The notes beneath the pieces are model-generated. The model was not told where the DNA came from. It was given only the letters and a program-made list of their open reading frames with translations, and made no database searches. A DNA stretch of 55,831 nucleotides. Source: Acidobacteriota bacterium. GTDB lineage: Bacteria; Acidobacteriota; Blastocatellia; Pyrinomonadales; Pyrinomonadaceae. The stretch is from positions 1 to 55,831 of the forward strand of contig JAKQII010000340.1 of the NCBI GenBank assembly GCA_029557535.1. The letters are read 5' to 3'. A program made the position numbers and the translations under genes. This document shows positions 16,909 to 25,327 of the stretch, piece by piece. Position 1 is the first letter of the stretch, and the number at the start of each line of letters is the position of its first letter.

Positions 16909-18057
16909 CTAAAGGACTTCTTTCATCCGGCGTACGCCTTCGGTCATGCGCTCCTCGTCGTTGCAAAATGACACGCGGAGAAAGCCCTTGGATTCGGACC
17001 CGAAAGCCACGCCCGGAACCGTGATGACGCGGTTTTGCAGAAATCGTTCGGCGACCGCCATGTCGTCACCGCCAAGCGGCCGGATGTCGAGCATCGTGTA
17101 GAACGCGCCCTCGGGCGAGGTGCCGCGCAAACCCAGTTCCGATTGCAGGAGGTCGATCAGGAATTCGCCGCGACGCTTGTAAATCGCGCGGTGCTCGGCC
17201 TTCGCCGCTTCGGCCTCCGGCGACCACGCCACGAGGGACGCCTTCTGCGAGATCGTCGGCGTGCAGACCGTCAGAAACCCGTGCAGCGTGAGACATGCCT
17301 TGACCGCGGCCGTTTGAGTCGATGCGACCCATCCGATACGCCATCCAGTCATACTCAACGATTTCGACAGCCCGGTGACAATGATCGTTCGGTCGTAGAA
17401 CTCGCTTGCCGAACGCGGTTTTTCCGTAAACCAAAGGTCGGAATAGATCTCGTCCGAAATCAAATAGATGCCAGTACCCTCGAGCGCTTCGGCGATCTGC
17501 CTCAGGTCATCCGCGGAAAAGATCTTGCCGGTCGGATTCGACGGCGAAATGACAACCGCGGCTTTCGTCCGCGGAGTTATCTTCGACTTGAACTCGCCGA
17601 TGTCGAATTCGAATTCCCTCTCCGCCGGCAGCCTGAAATAGACCGGCTTTCCGCCCGCGATCCGGACGCAGCCTTCATACGCCGGGAAAGACGGATCGGG
17701 AATCAGGACCTCGTCGCCCTCGTCGACAAGCGCGAGGAAGGCCGACGTCATCGCCTCCTGTGAGCCGACGGTCAGGCAAACCTGATCGGCCGTCAGACCG
17801 AGATGCGAATACGTCGCCGCGATTTTCTCGCGGAGCGGCAATAGGCCGGCGTGTGATGTGTAGCCGTTCTGTTCCTCGAGCGTGACGCGCGCAGCTTCGC
17901 GGCGCATGAACCCGGGAGTCGGCAGATCGGGCTCGCCGAGTCCGAAATTGATCGATCCCGGAAGCGCGCGTTCGAAGATCTGTCTGATGAGCGTCGGCTG
18001 CACTCCCTGTAACCGATGCGGCGGAGTAAACGGCGGAATTTGAGTTTTCGGTGTCAT
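16909..18057 (-). CDS. PLP-dependent class I/II aminotransferase
   Basis: This is a 382-residue fold-type I aminotransferase of the aspartate-aminotransferase group. Seen are SINFGLGEPDLPTPG near residue 30, NGYTSHAGLLPLREKIA, the ISPSNPTGKIFSADDL substrate-binding region, SDEIYSDLWF, and the PLP lysine in TGLSKSLSMTGWRIGW (about 232). The C-terminus has GVAFGSESKGFLRVSF with the conserved arginine. The exact amino acid substrate is not readable. I start at the ATG at 18057, where similarity begins. The longer upstream extension looks non-coding. Confidence 0.9.
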   Translation of the reverse strand: MTPKTQIPPFTPPHRLQGVQPTLIRQIFERALPGSINFGLGEPDLPTPGFMRREAARVTLEEQNGYTSHAGLLPLREKIAATYSHLGLTADQVCLTVGSQEAMTSAFLALVDEGDEVLIPDPSFPAYEGCVRIAGGKPVYFRLPAEREFEFDIGEFKSKITPRTKAAVVISPSNPTGKIFSADDLRQIAEALEGTGIYLISDEIYSDLWFTEKPRSASEFYDRTIIVTGLSKSLSMTGWRIGWVASTQTAAVKACLTLHGFLTVCTPTISQKASLVAWSPEAEAAKAEHRAIYKRRGEFLIDLLQSELGLRGTSPEGAFYTMLDIRPLGGDDMAVAERFLQNRVITVPGVAFGSESKGFLRVSFCNDEERMTEGVRRMKEVL

Positions 18058-18225
18058 AGCGGTATGTCTCGATTTTACAGGATTGCGGGCGACAAATAAA
18101 TATCGGCCGGGCAGGATGTGGAGCGACGAGTCGTTAGAATTCGGTCGGCCGTGGCCAGACGCAAAGGATCGTCGGAACCCGAGTTCTTTCGCGGCCAAAT
18201 CTGATAGAATTTGACGGATCCGGTT

Positions 18226-18645
18226 ATGGACCTTATCGAAAAATCAAAGGTGCATTTTCAGGCGATCATCGACAAGCGCGTCGACGATATCCTTTCGTTT
18301 TACGCTGAGACCGCAGATCTGCAGGTGTTCGTCGAGGGTCCGCGCTGGGTGACCGTCGGATTCGACAATGTTGCCAAGGGCTGGCGCGATTTCTGTGCGT
18401 CCGAGATCTCGATGATCGAATGCCTTTGGGTCGAAGCGCTGTCTTCGAAGATCGTCGGCAAGATGGGATTCGTCGGCGGAATCGTCGAACTCACGGTTTC
18501 GATCAAAGGCGATATCAAGACGATCCGGTTTCGCGGGACGTTCGTTTTCGAAGAAGTCTCGCCGGGCGACTGGCGCGTCGTCCACGAGCATTTTTCGCAA
18601 CCGGCGGCCGACCCGTACGGCATCGGCGACTGGTTGAAGCAGTAG
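18226..18645 (+). CDS. SnoaL/NTF2-like domain protein
   Basis: This is a 139-residue single-domain protein of the NTF2-like/DUF4440 type: an N-terminal helix with IDKRVDDILSFYAETAD, then GPRWVTVGFDNVAKGWRDF and paired beta strands ending GDWRVVHEHFSQP. Members are enzymes or binding proteins, and the activity cannot be read. I prefer the ATG at 18226 to the TTG 15 nt upstream. It converges on the YCII gene over a 183-bp gap. Confidence 0.8.
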   Translation: MDLIEKSKVHFQAIIDKRVDDILSFYAETADLQVFVEGPRWVTVGFDNVAKGWRDFCASEISMIECLWVEALSSKIVGKMGFVGGIVELTVSIKGDIKTIRFRGTFVFEEVSPGDWRVVHEHFSQPAADPYGIGDWLKQ

Positions 18646-18828
18646 CGGCTCCGCTTCGGGTCCGAATTACTCTGCTTTTGTTTCGAACCACAGAGGCACA
18701 TAGACCACGCCGAGGTCCGTCGGGAACTTTAAAGCCGGCGATTCCAAATCCCGGCATTCGGGGTGTGTCGAGGCGGGAATGCTGGAATGTCGAGACATCT
18801 ATCCCGTACGATCAAACTCCGGATTGAA

Positions 18829-19119
18829 TCAAACAACCCGCGTCCATTCGTAGATGTTGTAATCGTACAACCCTTCGGAAACAAGCGGATCGGCGTCGGC
18901 GAGAGCCCGTGCATCGTCCTCCGAACCGGCCCTGAGAATGTAGCATCCGCCGCCCATTTCGGTTTCATGATCGACGAACGGGCCGGCAACAATGCATTTT
19001 CCCTGCGCTCCGAGATCTTTGAAATACGCCGTGTGGCTTGTCAGCACGCTGCGCGCGAACTCGTTCGTGACCGTCGCGCGCTTAGTTGTCTTGTGGATCG
19101 TGAAAAAGAAGTGTTTCAT
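18829..19119 (-). CDS. YCII-domain protein
   Basis: This is a 96-residue YCII-family protein with MKHFFFTIHKTTK, HTAYFKDLGAQGKCIVAGPF and ALADADPLVSEGLYDYNIYEW. YCII domains have a ferredoxin-like fold with a conserved His-Asp pair and often accompany aromatic or chlorinated-compound degradation genes as small hydrolases or isomerases. The start overlaps the MFS stop by 4 nt (ATGA). It is the last gene of the long minus-strand operon that starts at 27538. Confidence 0.88.
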   Translation of the reverse strand: MKHFFFTIHKTTKRATVTNEFARSVLTSHTAYFKDLGAQGKCIVAGPFVDHETEMGGGCYILRAGSEDDARALADADPLVSEGLYDYNIYEWTRVV

Positions 19120-20606
19120 GCGGTTGCTTCTCCATTTCGAACGGACTTCGCAGACCAAGCACCGGCAACAAGTCCGATGATCAATCCGATACCGATCGCC
19201 GGAAGAACGAGATTCACGCCCTCGCCGCCGGAGATCACCTTGAAGATCTCATTGAAAACCGGCCCGGCGATGACACCGACCAGCGCTCCGATGATCGGCG
19301 AAAGAACCAGCGGCAGCAGCCACATCGGACGTTTGAACCGCTGCCCGAAAATGTTCAGAATGACGACCATCAGAAGCGAAAGTCCGACGACGATCGTGAC
19401 GCCGAAGAACGCCGTCGTGTAATCGCCGCCGTTGGCATCCGCGATCTTTCCGGTGATGAAGGTTCCGAGCGCGCCGCCGACGGTTTCGATCACCGTCACC
19501 GCACCGAGGATCTTGCCGTATTCCTTAAGACCGAAATAGTCCGCGACCAGCAGCTGTAGCAGCACGAACGTGCCGCCGTAATTCATCCCGAAAAATATCG
19601 CGAAAAGATAAACAGTCGTCGAATTGAAGTAAAGGAAGAAAAGCGTCGCGAGGAACATTGTCGTCGCCGAGACCAGCATCACGCGATTGCCCGGGAATCG
19701 GTCCGCAAGCCAGCCGAAAAGAAATTTGCCGAAAACGCTCAAAAGGAATAGCAGCGACTGAACACGGCTCGCCTGCTCGGGAGTGAAGCCCATCTTCGGA
19801 CTTTGCAGATACAGATTCAGCTGCTGGCTGACGACAAAGATCGCATAGAAGATCAGCGCCGCGCAGACGCCGAAAACCCAGAACATCGGCGTCGCGATCG
19901 CTTCTGCCAATGTCATGCCTTGAAGGCCAGGTGACGCCGCGGAAACCTCTTCCGTGGGTGTTAAATCAACGCCGTCAATGCTCGCTCCAATGTCTGACGG
20001 ACGATTGCGGACAAGGAATATGACGGCCGGGAAGAGTACCGCCCAGATTATCAAGGAAACCATCAGCATCGCCGAGCGCCAGCCATATTTTTGGATCAGC
20101 GGCGTCGAGATCGCCGGGATGATGGCGCCGCCGAAGCTCGTTCCGGTCAATACGATCCCGAGCGCGAGACCGCGCTTGCGATTGAACCACGTCGAGATCA
20201 GCACCGTGTTTACGAGCACGCCGACGAATCCGAGCGACGTTCCGAGCAGCGCGTGCGCGCCGTACACGTAAAGCGGCGACGTCGCCCGCGAGTAAAGGAG
20301 CAGCCCCGAACCGAGGATGAAGCAGCCGATGATCAGCATCGTCTTCGCGTTCAGCCGCTGGAGCAGGAATCCGGCGACCGGCGAAAGAAATCCCGCAAGC
20401 AGAAACGTCAGCGCCGGGGCGAGCCCGTAAACAGACTGAACCTTCGCCTGCTCGACACTTCCGAGCGCGACAAGATCGGTCTGGACGAACTTGTAAAAGA
20501 CCGGGATACCGCCGATCGAAAGACCGTTGCTCACAACCAGCGCCAGCGTCGAGATCGCGACGATGATCCAGCCGTAAAAGAACCTGCTTTTATCTCTTTC
20601 CGTCAT
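19116..20606 (-). CDS. MFS transporter, oxalate/formate antiporter-like group
   Basis: This is a 496-residue major facilitator with about 12 membrane segments. The N-terminus RFFYGWIIVAISTLALVVSNG, the loop STWFNRKRGLALGIVLTGTS and the central WFxRxRG-type signature resemble the oxalate/formate antiporter and monocarboxylate groups. It probably carries an organic acid or the breakdown substrate across the inner membrane. It is placed between the hydantoinase-like gene and the YCII gene in the catabolic operon. Confidence 0.9.
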   Translation of the reverse strand: MTERDKSRFFYGWIIVAISTLALVVSNGLSIGGIPVFYKFVQTDLVALGSVEQAKVQSVYGLAPALTFLLAGFLSPVAGFLLQRLNAKTMLIIGCFILGSGLLLYSRATSPLYVYGAHALLGTSLGFVGVLVNTVLISTWFNRKRGLALGIVLTGTSFGGAIIPAISTPLIQKYGWRSAMLMVSLIIWAVLFPAVIFLVRNRPSDIGASIDGVDLTPTEEVSAASPGLQGMTLAEAIATPMFWVFGVCAALIFYAIFVVSQQLNLYLQSPKMGFTPEQASRVQSLLFLLSVFGKFLFGWLADRFPGNRVMLVSATTMFLATLFFLYFNSTTVYLFAIFFGMNYGGTFVLLQLLVADYFGLKEYGKILGAVTVIETVGGALGTFITGKIADANGGDYTTAFFGVTIVVGLSLLMVVILNIFGQRFKRPMWLLPLVLSPIIGALVGVIAGPVFNEIFKVISGGEGVNLVLPAIGIGLIIGLVAGAWSAKSVRNGEATA

Positions 20607-20740
20607 CGCTAACCGTAGTTTCCTTTCGTGTTGTCTTTTTCTTCTTGGCTTTCATCAGTGAAAGGCACAAAAACCGGAGCTGGTCCTATCAAACTCAACT
20701 CATCGAATAGGCCCGCAAGCTGCGTAATGACGCCAAATTA

Positions 20741-22195
20741 CTATGAATGCAAAGCAGTCGGCCGCTTGATGAATTCGCCGCGTTTCTCGTCTGTCACCTT
20801 GCCGTTGTCGAACATCACGCGGCCGCGGATGATCGTTTGTGTCGACCAGCCTTTGGTCATGAATCCCTCGAACGGCGTATGGTCCTGATCCGACAAGAGT
20901 TCTGCGGCGCGGATCGGTTTTTCGAGGTTCATGTCGACGATCGTCAGGTCGGCGTCGGCGCCGACCGCGATGCATCCCTTGCGTGGAAAAAGACCGAAGT
21001 TGCGCGCCGGATTTGCCGAAACCAGCTCGGCGACGCGCGTCAGCGAAACGCCGCGCTTGTGGGAGCCCTCGCTCAGCAAAACCGGATACAGGATCGAACT
21101 TCCGCCGAATCCGGGCAGCGATTCCCAGACGCCCTGCCGTTTGTGCTCCTCGCCGCAGCAGGCGTGATCGGAAACGACGGTGTCTACATGCCCGCGCTTG
21201 ATTCCTTCCCACAGGAATTCGCCGTGCTCGCGCGTGCGGATCGGCGGATTGACCTTGCCCTTGAGACCGATCCCGTTGCGATCGAGTTCTTCATGATCGA
21301 GCGCAAGATGATGGAGCGTCGTTTCGAGCTTGATGTCGTGGTCCGGATATGCGCGCCGGACGTCAATTCCCGCCTGCAGCGCGTCGCGGCTCGACAGATG
21401 GAGAAGATTGATCGGACAACCGGTCGCGTCGGCGAGGATCGCGGCCTCGTGGACAGAAAGCTTCTCGGTCAGCGGCGGACGGCCTTCGGAATAAGCCTTG
21501 AGACCGGTCATTCCCTGCTGTTTCACGCGTTCGATGAAGACGCGGATCAATTCCGGGTTCTCGCAATGCAGGCTGAGCGAAATGCGTGCTTTGTCGGAAT
21601 GCTTCGCCGCCGAGGCGGAAACGCGCGTCATCAGTTCGTACAAATGCCCGAGATCGTAATTTTCGGCCATCGTATAGTCGCTGCCCTTGGTCGAATCGGC
21701 CGAAAGCGTCAACGCTTTGTAAAACATGTAAAACTTGAAACTACCGACGCCGGCGTTTTCAACCAACCAATCCACCTCGTCGAGCTGCGACGTCGCCATC
21801 GGCGCGATGTGATAGCAGTAATCCGTATAGAAATGGCCCTTCGACAGTTCGAGGACTTCCGGGAAGATGTCGCGATAGAGCCCGGTTTTGTTCAGGTAGT
21901 GATGCCCCGTGCGGAAATAGCTGATGACGGTTCCGCACCCTCCGACGAGCGCCGTTCTAGACTCGCTCTCGGCGTCGATCGAATGCGGACGATAGATGCC
22001 GATGTGATAATGGCTGTCGACGGCCGCCGGGAAAACGTACTTGCCGGCGGCATCGACGATCTCGTCCGCTTGCGATGCATTGAACTCGTCCGCGATCGCC
22101 GCTATCCGCCCGTCGCGAATGCCGATCTCGCATTTAACTTCCCCGTGAAACGGAAAGACCACCGTTCCGTTCTTGATGATCGAATCGAATTTCAT
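20741..22195 (-). CDS. Dihydropyrimidinase/hydantoinase-type cyclic amidohydrolase
   Basis: This is a 484-residue metal-dependent cyclic amidohydrolase. The ligand set of the family is complete: H62 and H64 in VDSHYHIG, a candidate carboxylated lysine at K154 in GSFKFYMFYK, H210 in SLHCEN, H266 in NLLHLSS and D343 in TVVSDHACCGEEHK. The family opens cyclic amides such as dihydropyrimidines, hydantoins, allantoin and cyclic imides. Which ring is cut here cannot be read. It sits between the HutC-type regulator (30 bp upstream) and the MFS carrier, so it is probably an early ring-opening step. Confidence 0.9.
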   Translation of the reverse strand: MKFDSIIKNGTVVFPFHGEVKCEIGIRDGRIAAIADEFNASQADEIVDAAGKYVFPAAVDSHYHIGIYRPHSIDAESESRTALVGGCGTVISYFRTGHHYLNKTGLYRDIFPEVLELSKGHFYTDYCYHIAPMATSQLDEVDWLVENAGVGSFKFYMFYKALTLSADSTKGSDYTMAENYDLGHLYELMTRVSASAAKHSDKARISLSLHCENPELIRVFIERVKQQGMTGLKAYSEGRPPLTEKLSVHEAAILADATGCPINLLHLSSRDALQAGIDVRRAYPDHDIKLETTLHHLALDHEELDRNGIGLKGKVNPPIRTREHGEFLWEGIKRGHVDTVVSDHACCGEEHKRQGVWESLPGFGGSSILYPVLLSEGSHKRGVSLTRVAELVSANPARNFGLFPRKGCIAVGADADLTIVDMNLEKPIRAAELLSDQDHTPFEGFMTKGWSTQTIIRGRVMFDNGKVTDEKRGEFIKRPTALHS

Positions 22196-22225
22196 GACTT
22201 TTGAAGATCTGATTTTGGTCCCTCG

Positions 22226-22990
22226 CTATTTGCTATTGTCCCGGACCAGTTTCACTGAATAACCGTAAATATCGCTGCGATAAAGCGTGTGGACGTACTC
22301 GACCGGCTTATTCTCATCGGTGTAGACGGTCCGTTCGATCGACAGCAACGCAGTTCCGACCCGGACGTCCAGCAGTTTCGCAACGTACGGGTCGGCCAGT
22401 TCGGCGTGGATCTGTTGGATCGCGTTGTCGAGCTTCAAGCCGAGCTTCGTTTCCATAGTGTGGAGCAGCGCTCCGCTCGAAAGCTCTGCCATCGTCAGGC
22501 TCGACCCGATCTCGTCCGGCAAATAGTTGATTATCAGTCCAAACGGTTTGCCCTCGTTGAGACGCAACCGTTTGAGCCTGAAGATCGGTGTTCCGGGCTT
22601 GATCTCGAGCAACTCCGCCTCGTGCGCATCGGCGTCGACACGGTTCATTTCGAGAACTTTGACCGGCGTGTCCATACCCATCGCGATCAGTTCATCGAGC
22701 GAACCGGTGAGGTGGATCGTGCCGGAAAATCGCTTTTTGCGGGATCGCCGCGCCGCGACCAGCGTCCCGCGCCCCTGCTTTCTCTCGATCAAACCGTCGT
22801 CCGCGAGCGCTTGAAGTGCTTGCCTGACTGTAATTCGTGAGACGCCGTATTGCTCGATCAATTCGATCTCGGTCGGCATCCGGTCTCCCGGCTCGAACGC
22901 CCCCGAGCTGATCTTTTCTCGAAGAACGTTCTCGAGTTGGTAGTACAGCGGGATGCGTGAACTCACGAATGAAATTTTCTGTTTGGCCAT
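22226..22990 (-). CDS. GntR-family transcriptional regulator, HutC subfamily
   Basis: This is a 254-residue regulator with an N-terminal winged helix (about 11-78: PLYYQLENVLREKISSGAFE, then MPTEIELIEQYGVSRITVRQ and LIERKQGRGTLVA) and a UTRA ligand-binding domain (about 95-245, ending VYTDENKPVEYVHTLYRSD). HutC-type regulators are usually repressors released by a pathway metabolite. It is the only DNA-binding protein I recognise in the window, so it is the leading candidate for the 20-bp palindrome in front of five operons of this island. That palindrome is wider than many known HutC sites, so the link is an inference. Confidence 0.93.
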   Translation of the reverse strand: MAKQKISFVSSRIPLYYQLENVLREKISSGAFEPGDRMPTEIELIEQYGVSRITVRQALQALADDGLIERKQGRGTLVAARRSRKKRFSGTIHLTGSLDELIAMGMDTPVKVLEMNRVDADAHEAELLEIKPGTPIFRLKRLRLNEGKPFGLIINYLPDEIGSSLTMAELSSGALLHTMETKLGLKLDNAIQQIHAELADPYVAKLLDVRVGTALLSIERTVYTDENKPVEYVHTLYRSDIYGYSVKLVRDNSK

Positions 22991-23152
22991 AAGCGGTAGT
23001 CAGCAGTTGCTAGTCGGTGCCGGACGGCAGACGCCAGTTTCGTATTTCCCCCTCAGCACCGCGTTCCATGTTCCGTTCGACCTTGTCCGGGGTCGGTTCT
23101 GCACCAGGCACCGCGCGCTGCGGTCCTTTGTCCGATCTCCACTGTGCCCCGC

Positions 23153-24109
23153 TTAGTCATGCGAATGCTCGATCCCGTGCTTGTGCATATGCTCGTGAAT
23201 GTGACTATGAATGCGATCGCTCTCGGAATCGGCCGAATACTGTTCGTCAGGATGCTCAAAATCTATATGGTTGTGATCGTGCGTGAACATCCACTTGTTC
23301 AGCTCCGGCTTCTGTCTGATCAAGCGCGCCGCCGCGCGATCGGCGTTCTCTTCCGGATTCGAATACGGATTCCAATGGAAGTGATTATGTAGCTCGCCGT
23401 CGGTCCGTCCAAATCCTAGAATGCCGTGCTCGCTGTAGAACGCGCCGTGATTGACGTAGGCCGGACGCCAGAAATAACCGCCCGTCGGCAGATCGCCGAA
23501 CTGCATCATCCACGAAGTGCCCCAAACGTGATATGCCTCTTCCGCACAGTCATGATACGAAATGTTGTCCTGCTGGAATCCCGGGGTCATTGTGTACAGG
23601 AAGGTCATCGCGTGCGTCTTCTCGTCAAAACGCAGGAGTTTCAGCAGGCAGCCCGTCGCGGTCTGCGGAAAGAGCGTCGGCACCTGCCACGGCATCTCGT
23701 CATAGGTCGCGAGCTGGACCAGCCCGCCGCGGTCCGCGCCGTCCATATCCGCGTCAGATTCAACGATGTGCGGCTCGGTGTCGTTGTACATGACGAGGGC
23801 AAAACAGCCTTTGTCGGTTGAAAACGCCGGAAGCGACACGCCTCGCGGCACGAAGAAGTATCCGCCCTTGCGCCAGATCGTATCGCCGACTTTCATCTCG
23901 CCGTCCATGATGAAGATCTCAAGATCGGAATACGAGACGGACGGCGGCTGGCGATATCCGGAATCCCACTGGACGGTCATCGTGCACGCTCCCGAATCCT
24001 CGTCGATCGAGAGCATCTTGTAATTGTATCCTGACGGAATTCCTTTCATTCCGAGTCGCTTGAACTCGACGTCCCGATCGACGAACGGTTCGATATGTTT
24101 GCGAGCCAT
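23153..24109 (-). CDS. Cupin-fold protein with histidine-rich tail
   Basis: This is a 318-residue protein that looks like a double cupin of the DUF4437 kind: repeated beta segments with SYSDLEIFIMDGEMKVGDT and GGYFFVPRGVSLPA in the first half and YHDCAEEAYHVWGTSWMMQF with GGYFWRPAYVNHGAFYSEHG in the second. The last 45 residues are rich in His, Asp and Glu (FTHDHNHIDFEHPDEQ, then IHSHIHEHMHKHGIEHSHD) and may bind metal. It is probably a metal-dependent dioxygenase, isomerase or binding protein of the catabolic pathway. The ATG at 24109 has a GGAGGG element upstream. Confidence 0.75.
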   Translation of the reverse strand: MARKHIEPFVDRDVEFKRLGMKGIPSGYNYKMLSIDEDSGACTMTVQWDSGYRQPPSVSYSDLEIFIMDGEMKVGDTIWRKGGYFFVPRGVSLPAFSTDKGCFALVMYNDTEPHIVESDADMDGADRGGLVQLATYDEMPWQVPTLFPQTATGCLLKLLRFDEKTHAMTFLYTMTPGFQQDNISYHDCAEEAYHVWGTSWMMQFGDLPTGGYFWRPAYVNHGAFYSEHGILGFGRTDGELHNHFHWNPYSNPEENADRAAARLIRQKPELNKWMFTHDHNHIDFEHPDEQYSADSESDRIHSHIHEHMHKHGIEHSHD

Positions 24110-24121
24110 ATTCCCTCCGTG

Positions 24122-24391
24122 TTAATAAACGACCTTGTTCTCACGATCCGGTTTCGGATAGATCTCTTCCGGCTTGATGATCTTTTTGTTGTCCGCATGC
24201 CAATTGAAACCCGTTGTTTGAATCCGCTGCTCGAATTCGCGGTACCATTGTTCACGCTGCGGTTCGATCTCGACGTTCATTTCGTGTGCGATCGACTCGT
24301 AGCGCTCGCGCTGTTCCGAAACTTCGTCCGCGACCCACTTTTCGACCTCTTCAGTCCGGGCCGGCTTTTGTTTAAGAATTTTCTTGCTCAT
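24122..24391 (-). CDS. Small charged protein of unknown function in the catabolic operon
   Basis: This is an 89-residue protein starting MSKKILKQKPARTEEVEKW. It is helical and charged to about residue 65 and ends in NWHADNKKIIKPEEIYPKPD and NKVVY. No domain is recognised. It lies 12 bp upstream of the cupin gene and downstream of the amidohydrolase, with a word-repeat patch at its start. A small accessory subunit of the cupin or amidohydrolase is possible. Confidence 0.65.
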   Translation of the reverse strand: MSKKILKQKPARTEEVEKWVADEVSEQRERYESIAHEMNVEIEPQREQWYREFEQRIQTTGFNWHADNKKIIKPEEIYPKPDRENKVVY

Positions 24392-24396
24392 AACTT

Positions 24397-24478
24397 TCAA
24401 TTCGGATTTCGGATTTCGGATTTCGGATCTTAATCCAAAGTCCTAAAATCAAAAATCCGCATTTCCACATCCCAAATC
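24397..24478. repeat. Word-repeat patch of TTCGGAT units with AAATCC words in the other arm
   Basis: The left arm is a tandem of CGGATTTCGGATTTCGGATT words (about 24401-24428). After a short spacer, AATCC, AAATCCGC and CAAATCCTAAG words follow to 24480. The two arms are complementary in sense. The patch fills the gap between the amidohydrolase and the 89-residue gene. Confidence 0.85.
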
Positions 24479-25327
24479 CTAAGCCCATGCCTCAAGGCCG
24501 TAGACCCTGACGGCGTTTTCGACAAGCAGTTTGCGTTTCGGTCCTTCCCTCAACTCGAGCTTGTCGATCTCATCGATCGCCCGCCTGAATCCGATCACCG
24601 GCCAGTCCGTTCCGAACATCACCTTGTCCTGGCCGCGCGAATTGATGAATTTGACAAGCGATTTGTCCCAATACTTCGGCAAATGCGCGTCCGTGCCGAT
24701 GTAAACGTTCGGATGCTTCCACGCCATCGAGATCATCTCTTCGGTCCACGGATGTCCGATGTGAATGCCGATGATCTTGAGTTCCGGAAAGTCGATAGCG
24801 ATGCGATCGAGCGTGATCGGCTGCGCGACCGTCCGCAGAAACCATTGCGCCGAATGCCCGACCTGGATCTGGATCGGAACGCCGAGCTCCGCGCATTTCG
24901 CGTAAAACGGATAGTACATCCGGTCATCCGGCGGCGCTCCGAACCAGTGCGGATACAGGTGCGCGCCGACGAATCCGTGATCCTTGACCGCCCGCTCCAA
25001 CTTGCCGATCCAGGTCATAATCCGCGACGGGTTGATGCCGATGATCCCTTTGAACCTGTCGGGATGGGCGGCGCAGACCTCGGCGATCATCTCAAACGGC
25101 TTTTCGAAAAAGATGTCGGAGCCGACGGGTGCGCCGGTCGTCGCGACGAGAAGACCCTTGTCGATGCCGCCTTCGTCCATCAGGCCGAGTTCTTCGTCGA
25201 GCGTCACGCCGTTCTTCGTCATTTCGAGAATGCCGATGAGATCCCAGAACTGATCCAGTTCGCGCGGATAGAATTCCGTGATCTCACGGGTCCAGAGATT
25301 GACGACGATATCGAGTACTCTAGTCAT
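24479..25327 (-). CDS. Amidohydrolase (ACMSD-like, amidohydrolase_2 group) lacking the HxH motif
   Basis: This is a 282-residue TIM-barrel protein of the ACMSD/LigI-type group. Conserved parts are VGAHLYPHWFG, IQIQVGHSAQW, KIIGIHIGHPWTEE, YIGTDAHLP and KVMFGTDWPVIGFRRA. The first strand, where the family has DxHxH, reads LDIVVNLWTRE, so both metal-ligand histidines are missing. It may work without the usual metal, like some lactonases or decarboxylases, or may have another role. The start overlaps the stop of the acyl-CoA ligase gene by 4 nt. Confidence 0.82.
   Translation of the reverse strand: MTRVLDIVVNLWTREITEFYPRELDQFWDLIGILEMTKNGVTLDEELGLMDEGGIDKGLLVATTGAPVGSDIFFEKPFEMIAEVCAAHPDRFKGIIGINPSRIMTWIGKLERAVKDHGFVGAHLYPHWFGAPPDDRMYYPFYAKCAELGVPIQIQVGHSAQWFLRTVAQPITLDRIAIDFPELKIIGIHIGHPWTEEMISMAWKHPNVYIGTDAHLPKYWDKSLVKFINSRGQDKVMFGTDWPVIGFRRAIDEIDKLELREGPKRKLLVENAVRVYGLEAWA

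Noticed and set aside
18646-18828. A gene or RNA in the gap between the NTF2-like and YCII genes
   Set aside because: Only short shadow frames and a few repeat-like words (ACCACAGAGGCACATAGACC) are seen; nothing supports a gene.
20747-22204. A 485-codon plus-strand frame mirroring the hydantoinase gene
   Set aside because: The minus-strand gene has the full metal-ligand set; the plus frame is an antisense shadow.
22991-23152. A further word-repeat patch or operator between the cupin and GntR genes
   Set aside because: A few words (GGTAGTCAGCAG, CTAGTCGG, ACGGCAGACGCC) resemble the repeat family, but the arms are too weak to call, and the regulon palindrome is absent.
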